Positions 32,512 to 54,708 of a stretch of 64,000 bases of DNA are shown here, piece after piece. Numbering within the stretch: position 1 is the first letter of the stretch; every line of letters begins with the position of its first letter. The stretch lies in the NCBI GenBank assembly GCA_030141605.1, contig JAQGDQ010000016.1:1070999-1134998 (forward strand), in the 5' to 3' direction. Both the position numbers and the translations under genes were made by a program. The stretch is from Tubiluchus corallicola (lineage: Eukaryota; Priapulida; Priapulimorpha; Priapulimorphida; Tubiluchidae). The notes below the pieces were generated by a model, which worked only from the letters and a program-made list of their open reading frames with translations, was not told where the DNA came from and ran no database searches.

Positions 32512-32672
32512 TAGTCAGTCAGTCAGTCAGTCAGTCAGTCAGTCAGTCAGTCAGTCAGTCAGTCAGTCAGTCAGTCAGTCAGTCAGTCAGTCAGTCATTC
32601 GGTCGGTCGGTCGGTCGGTCGGTCGGTCGGTCAGTCGGTCGGTCGGTCAGTCAGTCAGTCAGTCAGTCAGTC
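32512..32672. repeat. (GTCA)n / (GTCG)n microsatellite
   Basis: A tetranucleotide tract that switches from GTCA to GTCG at about 32598 and back at about 32648, a sign of a point change spread by slippage. Ser/Gln/Arg frames across it are not genes. Confidence 0.95.
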
Positions 32673-32689
32673 ATTCGTTCACTCATTCA

Positions 32690-33398
32690 GTAAATAATTT
32701 AAAAAACTTACAATTACTTATTTATTTGTGTGATTTATCTGCAGACAATTAAGACAAAATCAATATTCAAGCTACGAAGAAATAAAAACACAAATAGATA
32801 AACAGACAAAATGACACAAAACATACAAATAGTGTAATCTTCAAGAATCACGAAATTGTAATGTGACATGCAATGACATAATCGATGAAAAGTTGATCCA
32901 AGTTACTCCAAGGTCTTGCATAACCTCACATTTGGTCACTCACTAGCGGAGACGAAAGGTATGCATCTGAGAAATAATGGGTAAAAGCCCAAGGAGTCAA
33001 ATCAAATATTGCAAACTGCAGCAATTATCATTTTGAATTTGCCAATGATTGCTTGATTTACTATAATAGTTATTTCAGTTGAGAGCTTTACAAGTTGTAC
33101 AAGATGTACTCAAAAACTAATCACGTACAGTCAAGATGTACACGCTACAGAATCTCCTAGTAAGACTGCTATTCGTTGTTAATTATTACTAGTAAATTAG
33201 TTAATTCCAGTTCTTATCGGTTTAGCATGTCCCATTAACTTGGAAAATGGTCAAACGTAACACATTTCTCATTTGTATTTTTCTCATAGGAATATATGAT
33301 GGCAGCGAAGACAACTCTCTAATCCAATGCTGTTTTATCGTACACCTGGTTTTACTAGATTATGAATACTATAAATACTACTTGTGCTGTGCCGAGCA
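32690..33398. other. Intergenic, nothing recognised
   Basis: AT-rich sequence between the tetranucleotide tract and the next 5S copy. No exon or repeat is recognised. Confidence 0.45.
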
Positions 33399-33518
33399 AG
33401 CTACAGCCAAATCACGTTGAAAACACCGGTTTTCGTCTGATCCCCAAAGTTAAGTAATGTAGAGACCCTGGTTAGTACTTGGATGGGTGACCGCCTAGGA
33501 ATACTACGTGCTGTTGAC
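33399..33518 (+). pseudogene. 5S rRNA copy 5, divergent
   Basis: About 120 nt, AGCTACAGCC to GCTGTTGAC, followed by TTTTTT. It differs from copies 1-3 at many sites (GATCCCCAAAGTTAAGTAATG, an inserted AC in GAGACCCTGG, GTTGAC end). The upstream flank is also different from the other units. It is probably a pseudogene or an older copy. Confidence 0.65.
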
Positions 33519-33784
33519 TTTTTTGCTAGTGCCTATTAACTATTGAAGTGTGTGCACAACACGACCATTTCATTTTTGCAGAATTGTTTCTGACTTTTGG
33601 AAGTAGAAGTGATAGGAATAAGTGTCTGTCTGAACATTATTTTGATTTTTATTTGCTTTGCATTTTAATGTCTAAAACTATCTATTTGTTACGTTTCTCA
33701 AATACTACACACAAAAATTCAAAACAGATACTTTGTTACTACGTTCACCTTAATCTATCTATTATTTCTATATTATCTCTTTTA

Positions 33785-33855
33785 ACGAAATACAGAAGTT
33801 ACGCAACCTCGAACCTGGTTTGGTTTTGCGTTTGAATGGGTGACTGCCCGGGACT
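33785..33855 (+). repeat. Half-5S block in the spacer, copy 5
   Basis: AGAAGTTACGCAACCTCG ... TTTGAATGGGTGACTGCCCGG, within the spacer after 5S copy 5. Confidence 0.7.
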
Positions 33856-34165
33856 GACATTTTTTTAAATGGTCAGGAAGGCTGATGACAAAAGCTGTAA
33901 AATCTTCTTCAACACTCAAAAATGGATTTTTGTTCTGACTGATATTTTTAAATGAAGGATCTCTTTGCTTGTTCATGCTTGATCATTCCCATGTTTAATT
34001 ATGTCATATTTAGAAGGTAATAGACTTGAGCACGGTATTTTAACATCTCTGATATTTTAGAATTTCATATGATATTTCTATTTATACTTTGCATTAAAAT
34101 ACTAAAAAGGTTTGTTTATTCATGTACATCATTTCTATGTTAACTCATCTTAAGAAACTGCTAAT

Positions 34166-34283
34166 GTCTACGGCCATATTACATTGAATACACCGGTTCT
34201 CGTCTGATCACCGAAGTTAAGCAATGCAGAGTGTGGTTAGTACTTGGATAGGGGACCGCCTAGGAATACCACGTGCTGTAGAC
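34166..34283 (+). rRNA. 5S rRNA gene, copy 6
   Basis: 118 nt, GTCTACGGCC to GCTGTAGAC, followed by TTTTTT. It has the standard 5' flank. Differences include AATGCAGAGTGTGG and GGATAGGGGACC, the latter inside the box C region, which may weaken transcription. Confidence 0.75.
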
Positions 34284-34623
34284 TTTTTTGCTAGAGTGAT
34301 TATTAACAATCAAAGTGTGTGCACAACACGACCATATCATTTTGACAGTATTGTTTTTGATTTTTGGAAGTTGAAGTGGTGGAAATAAATGTCTGTCTCG
34401 ACATTACGTTGATTTTTTTTGGCATTTTAATGTGAAAGACTATCTATTTGTTACGTTTCTCGAATATCACACAAAGTGAACAAAAATGAAAATAAAACTA
34501 GAAAATCAGCCACTGCCCTTCAAAAATTATTTTTGATTTTCATATAAAAATTCAAAACAGATACTTTGTTCCTACGTTCACCTTAATCTATCTATTATTT
34601 CTATATTATCTCTCTTTAACGAA

Positions 34624-34688
34624 ATGCAGAAGTTAAGCAATCTCGAACCTGGTTTTGCGTTTGAATGGGTGACTGTCCGGGAATTCTG
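34624..34688 (+). repeat. Half-5S block in the spacer, copy 6
   Basis: AGAAGTTAAGCAATCTCG ... TTTGAATGGGTGACTGTCCGG, the last of the series. Recognisable spacer ends at about 34988. Confidence 0.7.
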
Positions 34689-34988
34689 GTATTGCTAACT
34701 TCTTAACTTGGTGCTTAAATTTTTTTTAAATGGTCAGGAAGGGTGATGACAAATGCTGTAAAATCTTCTGCACCACTCAAAAATGGATTTTTGTTCTGAC
34801 TGATATTTTTAAATGTGTATTCTTTTTGCTTGTTCATGCTTGATCATTCCCATGTTTAATTGCGTCATATTTAAAAGATAATATACTTGAGCACGGTATT
34901 TGAACCTCCCCGATACTTTATAATTTCATGTGATATTTTTATTTATACTTTGCATTACAATACTAAGAAGGTTTGCTCGTTCATGTAT

Positions 34989-35220
34989 AATGTTACAGAG
35001 GCACCTGTGTCGGGTGTAGGGCCCTCTACACGCCCTGCTTTCACGTCAGCAGCGACTCACCCCTTTTTTGTAGGTCCAGACGTCTTGTTTGGGCCTACAC
35101 GTGGTGGAAGAAGCCAGCAGCCCTGGAATGCCAGTAAAAAAGCGTGTAGAGGTCACTAGAGCCTTGATTTGTGACACAGCTGCTCCTCGGGCGTAGTGCT
35201 GTTACTTAGCTATTTTTTGT
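34989..35220 (+). other. GC-richer segment with a short open frame
   Basis: The sequence changes abruptly at the end of the 5S spacer. A frame reads VTEAPVSGVGPSTRPAF ... PWNASKKACRGH, stop at 35157-35159. CCTCTACACGC (35031-35041) and GCGTGTAGAGG (35142-35152) are inverted. It could be an exon fragment or transposon sequence. I do not recognise it. Confidence 0.3.
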
Positions 35221-35400
35221 GTGTGTATTTTGTTCCCCTATAAGTGCTGGTAATAAACTCCGTACAGTGTAATTTTTGTGTTTTATATTGTGAGAGTTAA
35301 ATGACATGCTATAACAGGTATCTGGTATTAGTTCACAGATATTAGCTTAATTAATTAGCATAACATTTATAATTAAAAGTAACATTTGTAGTTAAGTACT

Positions 35401-35773
35401 CAGGGCCTCTTTCAGCTTAAGAGAGGCCCGGGAAAGTGGGGCGTGTGAGGCCCCCTCGAGGGGGAGGGCAAAGCGCCCAGAAAAATTTTGAACTGCTAGA
35501 ACGCCGGAGAAGCATTTTCGAAGAGAAAACATGGAGTTACACAGTTGTTAAAGGAAAGAACAATTGAAAGAAAAACTGCTTTATTCTCAAAACCAGTCCT
35601 TAATACTTGTCAATACTGGCAAACGGCGCGCGTGCGGCAAGAGAGAGAGAGGGGGGAGCGGAGGAAGTATGTTCGCATAAAGCAAAAAAATGTTACCTTG
35701 GCATCAGGCCCCCTGGAGGGTGAGGCCCCGGGGAATTGTCCCCACTTAACCCCCCCCCCTAAAATAGGGCCTG
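35401..35773. mobile_element. hAT-type non-autonomous element (MITE), 373 bp
   Basis: Flanked on both sides by the 8-bp direct repeat TAAGTACT (35393-35400 and 35774-35781). The ends read CAGGGCCTCTTT and, from the right in reverse complement, CAGGCCCTATTT. Subterminal GGCCCC-type motifs occur at both sides. 8-bp target duplications and CAGGG-type ends are hallmarks of hAT transposons. There is no transposase frame, so it would move only with a helper. Confidence 0.85.
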
Positions 35774-35781
35774 TAAGTACT

Positions 35782-36183
35782 CAATTACATACCGATACAA
35801 AATGGGTCTTCATGAACTATTTTCATCAGCATCTTGCAAGGTTAATGACTCGAAAGAAATCTAATGTTGCACAGTTATGCTTTTGCTGAATAGTTTGTCA
35901 GATTTAATTTGGATCAAGAGTTGTGTACGTATGATACAAAATGTTCAGTTAGCAAGTAAATGGTTTCCTTCAAGACTTGACAGAGAACGTTTGTAGAACT
36001 TCACCATATTTAAAACCATAAAAAATTAAATTAATATTGTTAGTGGCAACTCACAAACGATGTTCAAAAATTGGTTAAAAGTAATTTTATTCACATCCAT
36101 TATATACAGCTTTATTAAAAGTATGTTATTCATAATATTCATAATGTTATTCACAAGTAGGCTTATAGCATGCTTAAAACTGT
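35782..36183. other. 3' flank of P450 A
   Basis: TTTATT at 36086-36091 reads AATAAA on the minus strand and could terminate P450 A; a second lies at 36111-36116. Nothing else is recognised. Confidence 0.4.
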
Positions 36184-36185
36184 TG

Positions 36186-36217
<32 letters not shown>

Positions 36218-36353
36218 TGTGTGTGTGTGCATGCGTGTGCATGCGTGAGTGCGTGCGTGTGTGTGTGTGTGCGTGCGTGCATACGTGTGTGTGTGTGTGT
36301 GTGTGTGCATGCGTGTGTGTGTGTGTGTGTGTGTGCATGTGTGTGCATGTGTG

Positions 36354-36393
<40 letters not shown>

Positions 36394-36455
36394 TGCATGC
36401 ATACGTGTGTGTGTGTGCGTGTGTGCGTACGTGTGCGTACGTATGCGTGCGTGTT
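36184..36455. repeat. (GT)n-rich dinucleotide tract
   Basis: About 270 bp of GT interspersed with GC and AT steps. It lies 10 bp past the P450 A stop codon and so is probably inside that gene's 3'UTR as an AC-rich tract. Cys/Val and Thr/His frames across it are by-products. It is a candidate for Z-DNA. Confidence 0.95.
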
Positions 36456-36464
36456 TATAGTTTC

Positions 36465-47005
<10,541 letters not shown>

Positions 47006-47344
47006 GACGGTAAAATAATTTTTTATGTTAAAATATTCATACACACATACATACATACATACACACGGAAGGCGTCGACCACGTGACGCAGCTTTGTAAA
47101 TACTGTACTATCTCGATTATAAGACCCTAGAAACTGCGCTAGTACCTACTGCGCATTCCTGGGTAAATGGCCTTGAGTGGCGTTTATTGATTTGGAACTT
47201 ATTTACATTAGTAAACATAATACGGACTCCTGGTTCCACAGCCAGCACGCTATACGAAATAGACAGCTCTGCTTGCCAACTGGAGTTAGGTTCGCTACTC
47301 TGAAACTGCAATATAAAAATTCTGTTTTGTTATCAGCAATAACA
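47006..47344. promoter_or_regulatory. Shared divergent promoter region of P450 A and B
   Basis: The two start codons point away from each other across 339 bp, so both promoters must lie here unless 5'UTR introns exist. CACGTG (47080-47085) overlaps TGACGCAGC (47084-47092), matching a bHLH E-box and the TGACnnnGC antioxidant-response core. TATAAAA at 47312 is only about 27 bp from the B start codon, perhaps too near to serve. ACAT steps lie at 47041-47063. Confidence 0.55.
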
Positions 47345-50059
47345 ATGTTTCCAACGTTGCTCATCGCGGCAGTTTTGCTCATTTTGTTACTATTTGTATG
47401 GCAGTGGAAGAAACGTCCCGAAGGGGCACCGCCGGGCCCTGTGGGCTGGCCCATCGTTGGTTCGATGTTCTCAATGGGAAAGGACCCAACCGCGTATTTT
47501 GAAAAGCTCACAAAACGGTATGGCAACATTTTCGGGCTGTACATAGGACCAACTTTCAACGTGGTCATCAACGATTTTGAAACGGGTCGTGAAGCTTTTC
47601 TGAAACATGGAGATGTATTTTCTGGAAGGTTCGAAAGTTTTACAATCGGTGAAATTATGGGAGACGATGAAATGCGTGGTAAGTACTGCGATCATATAGC
47701 ATTTGTAGTTGTGTTTTTAAAGAACCGCTTTCTTAATGTCTAATTTATATATTCAAAAAGCCAAGATTTCTTTGATCTTGAACAAGTGATTTAAAATATC
47801 AGAGACCTTTGCAAAAAAGCTTGAAAATTTTGGTATGTTAACTTATGTAGTTTATAAATCCATCCAAGTTAGCAAACGAGTATGGTGGGGAAGTTACACA
47901 AATTCCATCCTCACAGTAGTTGCAAAACAGTTGTGTTAGCTTAATGAAGTTATCTTAATTTTACATACTATTAACAAATAATAGTCTTTCTATCTTTTAT
48001 ATCATCCTATATATATCAGCTTGATTCATTACAGCATTCCATTTTAAGCACTAATGTTTTTTTAATCACGATTCACTTTAAATTTTCAGATTATCTCCAT
48101 TACTTTTTTTCTATCACTGTGTGGGACAATCTAACAAGCCCTGCATTTTGATTGTCCTCAACACATTTACCTTCGTATATAAGTGAACGGTGTATGAGGC
48201 TTTTCCTGTGCAGTATTTCTTATTTGTATTATGTTCATTGTAAGCTCTTTCACTAGATATTGTACATGAAACTATTGTAAATGTGTAATGTGAAATAGAT
48301 GACCTATGACTATTCGAGAATAGTACTGCAAACAATGAAGCATTGTGTAATACAGGTATGCAACTATTTGCTTCATTGGACGTGGACGCTTCAGGTAATT
48401 TTGCTAGCCGTATACCTAAAACTTAATCACTAAATTCTTTCGAAGAAAGTCAATAATTCAATATTACGACCCAATAATTCAGGGATATTGGTTGGTTGAT
48501 TGATTTTGCAACATAGATTGTGAACAACATTATTGCTAGATCCTGTTATCCTGTTATGCAACTTAAACATCTAATAAGAAACTACAATCCAAAGAGACTA
48601 AACAATAAACACTGGACAGTGAAAAGCAAGAAATTACTGTAACATTGTTTGCAAAGTTATTTCATCATGTAAGTGTGAACAGGCCCTAATGTTGCACTTT
48701 TGGATTACAGGGCTTGTGATGTCAGAAGGAAGACGATGGAAAGAACAGAGAAAATTTGCTCTGAGTAAACTCAAAGAGTTTGGAATGGGAAAGATTAGCT
48801 TGGAGAAGAAGATAAAAGAAGAAATATCAGCCTTTCTGAACGAGCTAAAGGATAAGGAAGGCAAACCTTTCGATCCTAAACTATATCTTTCAAATACAAT
48901 TTCAAATGTCATATGTTCCATAGTATTTGGAAACCGTTACGAATACGATGACTCGGCATTTATCAAGTTAATGGACTACATTGCTCAAGATGTCCAAAAT
49001 CCTGACATTACTGGGTTTATTGATGTCTTTCCGTGGCTGAGGTATCTCCCAGGATTTAGATCAAGGTGGGTCAGACGATCTTACTCATCGTGCAAAACCT
49101 GTTGTAGCTAAATTAGGAAACAATCTCATTCATGAAGCGCTATTGGCCATTTTGAGCATTTTTTGGCATTTTTGTTTAACAATCAGTAATTTATTACACT
49201 GAAACTACTGATTTTTTGGTGTAGTAGGCTCACATATTTCTTCTTATTCGAGTAGTTTGGTTTCATCTAAAGTTGTTCCTTTGTTCGTGAGGTGGCAGAG
49301 ACTGATTGGTAATTGATTACTAGTCGATTGTCGATTGATCACCAAAAAAGCCAATCCCCGAATGGTAACACATTTGCGCAAATATTCGTTGCCAATACAG
49401 CTCTTCTGTGTTCTAGCGTCAACCTTAGCATTTACTCTCTTTGTTACCAGATGTCCAATTTATAGAAATCCGGTAATTGTTACAAATTTAGTTACGGTTA
49501 ACTTTAGAACATTGTTAATTTTTGACATGTGTTACCAGTTATCAATTTCTTTATGCGCGTAGAGTGTCCGTTCTTACATGCTCTTACAATAAGCCAGTGA
49601 TTATTAATACCATTTAATTCTTGATGTTTAAAAGTCACCCTGTTCGTTTGTGTGCCTGGCCTTGAATCCTGCCGCGGCCGCACTAGGCTAAAAATAAAAC
49701 AACAATATATTTTGTGGAAATAGAGAGCTTCTTTTCAACAAAAATAGATCTCCAGACCATTAAGCCACTGGTTACTCTTTGTAGATCAAAGGCTACTAGG
49801 TTATGGACTTTGGTCAGAATATTTACCTACATGATAGTCTATTAACGCTAAATTCAACAACATAAATATAAATAGTGTTGATTGGCGTTTAAATGTTTGG
49901 GAACATTGATTATTACGTGTATTATCTGTTACGTGTTAAAGATTGATAAACAGCGATTTTGACTCTGTTCTTTTCTTATGCATATAAGTAAAAACCGAAT
50001 GCCTTCATTTCAATCAGTGGTGTTGAAAAAGTAAAAATACTTCGAGTTATTTGTTCAGT

Positions 50060-50849
50060 AAAGCTCATTTCACAGCGAGGACGCAAAGAAAAATGACGTA
50101 CGGAACTGCTGTCAGAAAATCAGAAAATATTTATGAAAATTTCCAATTTTTCTCGAAATCCCATTTACATGCAGCAAGGTAGTTCATTTCACAGTGAAAT
50201 TGCGCGGTTTTTTCCGCACGCGCAGTTAACTCAACTTAACTGCAACTACTTCGCAAGTTTTATACTGTATAATCATGTTTAAATTAAGTTTTGCTTACCG
50301 AATTTCTCATATGCAAAGTACAATTAGCAAAAGTATTTATTAATCAAAGTATTTTTACACCTGTTTGTTTTTAGTAAAGTTTTACTAATGACTTCAAAAT
50401 CTAAAAATATACATGTACAGTATAACATAAATATATTCGTTATTTTTGTTTTTACGAATATAGCCATCGATGTTGCATTAAAAAAACACAAAATCGTCAG
50501 TCTGTTAAAGGAGAAATTAAATCTTAGAAATTAAATCTGCTGAAACGTGTTAATTGTTGTTCGTTAAATAAGAAACAATTAACAAAGTAGTTAAATTAAA
50601 GACTGAATTCTACGAGAATTCTTCAAGAAAATGGAACATACAGGCAAAATTCCTTACGAGGAGGACGCATAGCTGCTAGCTGGCAGCAGAATTCCCCAAG
50701 AGGAATTGCACGAGGAATTTTGCTGCGCGTCCTCACTGTGAAAGGCGCCATAGAAAACAATGTGTTTCATTTTCGCGAGGAATTCCTCAAAGAATTTCTC
50801 CTCTAGGCATTCTGTTGCGCGTCTTCACTGTGAAATGGGCCTCAGCTTT
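50060..50849. mobile_element. Inverted-repeat element (MITE-like), P450 B intron 2
   Basis: The ends read AAAGCTCATTTCACAGCGAGG and, from the right in reverse complement, AAAGCTGAGGCCCATTTCACA with GTGAAGACGC beyond. Two inner inverted copies of the same CATTTCACAG-type motif lie at 50185 and 50736, giving a nested symmetric layout. No frame is seen. It ends about 35 bp before the broken exon 3 of P450 B. Confidence 0.6.
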
Positions 50850-51141
50850 CCTAGAAATTAACTGCTTAGTCATCATTATTTCAGATACAAGAAGTTCATG
50901 GAAAATGAATTTCACATTATGGACTTTATAAAAAGCCATGTGGACGAACACACGAAAACGTACAATCCAGATGACTTTGTTTCTCTTATTTAATGAAAAT
51001 CCATTGTATTAATTCCAAATCCATTCCAGTAACCTAATATTGTACTCTAACTGTAATGGTGACAAAATTTTTACATTGGCTTTTGATTATAATGTCTCTA
51101 AGCTTTTTTGAGCTGTTTTGTACCTCTCTGAGTAAGCAAGA

Positions 51142-51740
51142 CAGGACGATTTTTCATATACTACCCCATTTTCAACACTGATAAAAAGTACACATTTTTA
51201 GACAATTAATACTACAAACGCATTTCTGATAATTAAATAATAGATTACAAACTTAATTAACGGCAGGCGAGCCCAACTATTCATGACATCACAAATTAAC
51301 ATAATTTTCAACAACAAAAATATTCCACGAGTGTGTTGCACGTGTTTGCGAAAGCAAAAATTGAAGTACAATGCTACTGTAAAATATTCAGCAAGTTTTA
51401 AGATAAAAATTCAAATTTCAAATATACCGCTGTGATCACGTATGAGCTTTCGAAACGGTGTACGTTTGTCACAGACTAGCACATTTGAACTGAGAGGTAC
51501 AGCACCCGTTTTTTGTGCAATGCGTTTCCCAAATGCAGGTGCTAATGCCCGTTTAACTAGCGAAAGGCGAAAGGCCTGTAACAGCGAAGAACTAGTGGTA
51601 CGAACATGAAATTGTGTTTGTGTGGTAATAATTCTTTCACGTAAGTCATTTTTGAAAAAATAGTATGTTTCCTTTCAATATTTGAAAGAGTTGATTGTTT
51701 TGACCTACAGTTTAAGATTGGATCCTGTTTTGCTTTAATT
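51142..51740 (+). repeat. Dispersed ~600-bp repeat, copy 2
   Basis: Matches 2868-3465 on the same strand, including the terminal TTTTGACCTACAGTTTAAGA segment. It lies 149 bp after the stop that breaks exon 3 of P450 B. No frame is conserved between copies. Confidence 0.75.
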
Positions 51741-53232
51741 TTGGTTGCAACCATGTTGACAAAGGACGAGAATCGTGCAAACGACACAGTTTAGAGTAGA
51801 AATAAGTAAACGTGGAAAAGCAATTTCAAAAAGCACTTGAAGTCAAATTTTTAATAAGTGTAATCAATTTTAATGACGTTGTAGCAGTAAAATAAGATTT
51901 CTGACATGATCAGAAGAGAAATGAGTTAAACCCGAGTTGAGATGAGATGGCTTCTTCATTTTCAATTCTGACACTAAAGAAATGTGTTTACAAGAAAAAA
52001 ATCAAACAAAATATCAGAGACTTTTAATTCAAAAGTCGAGATGCAAGGTTATTTAATCAATTATTGTTCATATAAATTCACAACTAAACCTTGAAATATC
52101 TTAAATATGGGGCGATTTGACGTGACAGAGTTCCAGGTTAGCTCACTTCCCTTTTCTCTGCCTCTTTTAGCATGTTAAAAGGGTTCTAGCATATTAACAA
52201 CTTCGAAAAATCACTCGAAACACTTAATTATTGTGACACTAATAGATAAATTCAGTAAAATACAAATTATTGATTTTTTGCAATAATGGGTGCCAAATCT
52301 GTTAAAATAGTAAGTATTTAACTTTTTTTCAGTTAGTGAGCTTATGTGGGTTGCAGCAGACTGTTTCTTTGCTGGAACCGAAACCACGTCATCAACACTT
52401 TATTGGGCGTTTATTTACTTGCTGCATTATCCCGATGTACAGAAACGCGTGCAGAAAGAAATTGATGACGTCATTGGAAAATCAAGGCTGCCATCTGTAG
52501 CCGACAAACCAAACATGCCTTTCACGGAAGCAACTTTAACTGAAATACAAAGAATGGGTAATGAAAGTGTTGGCAAAAATAAGAAATTTTTTGTTGACCA
52601 TACTGATGATTTACAAACTATATTAACATTCATTGCTACTATCATCCTAATTTTCTAATTTTTTCCATGGCACTTTTTTCCATATATATGTAGCTTATAT
52701 CATAGAACTTACAAAAAGGCTTTTAAAATGTTGTTTCGTATTTACATCCAGAGCTAAAGCAACATGATACTAGTCATTTGTGATGGCCTGCAATTTTTGG
52801 TCTTTTGAAAGTAGTATTTTCAACACATTTTCAGGAAACATTGTACCACTTGGAGTACCACATTCCACTTCAAAAGAGGTGACGTTTCAAGGCTACAGAA
52901 TACCAGCTCGTACGACTGTAATGTTGAACTTGACTGCCATCCATCAGGATCCGGTCATGTTTCCGGAACCTAATCACTTCCGTCCTGAACGCCATTTGAA
53001 CGACAAAGGAGAGTTTGTAAAGAATGATGCAGTAATTCCATTTTCAGTTGGTGAGATTTATTTTACACATAGAGAAAGAAGAAGAAAAAGAAAACCTTCT
53101 AATGGAGGGGGTGTGGGATAGATGGTTATAGCATCTATTTACAAAACCTCATCAGAAGGGAAGGACAGGCAGATAGACCTTTTTTTCTTTCACCAATACA
53201 TAACCAATTATCGGTTAAGTTTGAGTAAGGCT

Positions 53233-53322
53233 AGAAAGGTGATCAGAGTTTGCACAGGTGTTGAAACTTGGATTCGAACCAAGAACCTCTGGATTGGCTT
53301 TCAGGTGTTGTAACCACACAGA
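53233..53322 (-). mobile_element. tRNA-derived SINE-like fragment
   Basis: The minus strand has a good B-box, GGTTCGAATCC, preceded at tRNA-like distance by GTCTGTGTGGTTACAACACC, a weak A-box. It lacks a complete cloverleaf. It is in intron 5 of P450 B. Confidence 0.4.
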
Positions 53323-53484
53323 CACCTGACACAAAGTAGAGCAATGTTTTGGTTATAGACATTTTATTACTTGGAAGCAGCATACCTTTTGTTACACATT
53401 AACACCTGGTTAGGCAATGTGATGCGTCCACCATTGCATGCCACTAACCTCCAACACATCTAGCCCATTTTTCTAAAAAAGTGT

Positions 53485-53487
<3 letters not shown>

Positions 53488-53519
<32 letters not shown>

Positions 53520-53590
53520 TCCTATTATACATATATATAATGTAAACATATATATATGTATACATTATATATATGTATGTATACATATAT
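53488..53590. repeat. (TA)n tract
   Basis: Perfect TA steps at 53488-53516, then imperfect ATATAC/ATATGT. Simple-sequence DNA in intron 5 of P450 B. Confidence 0.9.
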
Positions 53591-53850
53591 AATGCTCATC
53601 TGCGCTCTCGTACAAACTCACAAAGGGAATTTGAATCTTGTTAAAAGGACATAGGTATAGCCAACAAGGAAGACATTTTCTTATAGGACAGTGTTGAAGA
53701 CAAATCTCCAACAAATCAAGCCAACATATCAAAAAGTGTTTTATGTCTATATAATGCTCGCCTTGGCTCTCATTCGAAAACACAAAGGGAGTTTCAATCT
53801 TGCCAGAGGGACACGGGTATAGCCCACTAGAAAGGCATTTTTATAGGACA
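53591..53850. repeat. ~165-bp imperfect tandem duplication
   Basis: ATGCTCATCTGCGCTCTCG...CACAAAGGGAATTT at 53591 recurs as ATGCTCGCCTTGGCTCTCA...CACAAAGGGAGTTT at 53755. Both are followed by GGTATAGCC and TATAGGACAG. Confidence 0.7.
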
Positions 53851-54708
53851 GGCAATCACAAATTCCTGAAAGGTAGTTAGTCATGTAACTGAACTTGATC
53901 ACCGTCAGTAAAAATAATACCACAATATAGAATAGTTATTTAGTCCATTAGCAATTTAACTAAATAATGTCACAATGCTACCAAATCGTACACACTTTTA
54001 ATTTTGCAGTTATGCACATGCAGCATGAACAGAAGTAAAATCAAACAGTGCTCTTCTGAGACGTCCCATTATCGTAATCATAAATAAGACAATGTGCCTT
54101 ATCTCTACCTTACAGCTAACAAAGGTCCTGTGAAAAACGAAAACTTCTGTGTCTTAATGGGCCCTTTGTATTCTTTGCGATTTGAATGTGAGTCTTTGAA
54201 TGTAAGTAAGACTCTGTTTATGTTTCCAAAGATCCTGAATACGTTCTACCACTTTCAGTAGTATGGAAATTATCGGCCTAAAACCGCTTGCAAATAGGCC
54301 TAATCAATGAAAGTTCTAATGCAACATGCAGGTTTGTAAAAACGGCTTTTGCAGCTTCAATAAAAACCATTAACGGTAACTGCAAAATGAAATGAAGAAT
54401 CATTTTAAAATCAGTTCAAAAGAAGACAAAACGAACTTACTAGTATCAGCAGAGTATTAAGAGAAAAACATGTGCAAGTCCTATTATGGCGCACTAGAGT
54501 TTTATAAAATAGTTTTGTTTGTTTAGGTCGACGTGTCTGTCTTGGTGAAGCTTTGGCAAGAATGGAGCTGTTTTTATACTTCACGAGCATACTGCAAAAC
54601 TTTGACATTCAGCTACCCCCTGGTGCTCCTAAACCGAGCTTAGAACCACATTTTGGTTTCCTAGTGTCAGCTCCCGAACCTTATAAGATTCAAATGAATG
54701 TTCGTTAA

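Larger units (their letters stand above)
47345..54708 (+). pseudogene. Cytochrome P450 B, broken in exon 3
   Basis: Exons 47345-47678, 48711-49065, 50885-50993 (broken), 52333-52557, 52835-53050 and 54527-54708. Exons 1, 2, 4 and 5 have the same lengths and phases as P450 A (334, 355, 225, 216). They keep the anchor MFPTLLIAAVLLILLLFVW, WKEQRKFALSKLKEFG, AGTETTS, EIQR, FRPERHL and [15 protein letters not shown]. Exon 3 starts well (YKKFMENEFHIMDFIKSH), but after NPDDFVSLI meets TAA at 50991-50993. About 20 expected residues and the donor are missing, and the sequence soon passes into a dispersed repeat. Skipping exon 3 would shift the frame. Unless an unseen splice exists, the product would stop at 265 residues without the haem site. 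The intact later exons suggest the break is recent. Confidence 0.8.

Noticed and set aside
47312-47318. TATAAAA as the P450 B TATA box
   Set aside because: It lies about 27 bp from the ATG, leaving almost no 5'UTR. Kept only as a remark in the promoter entry.
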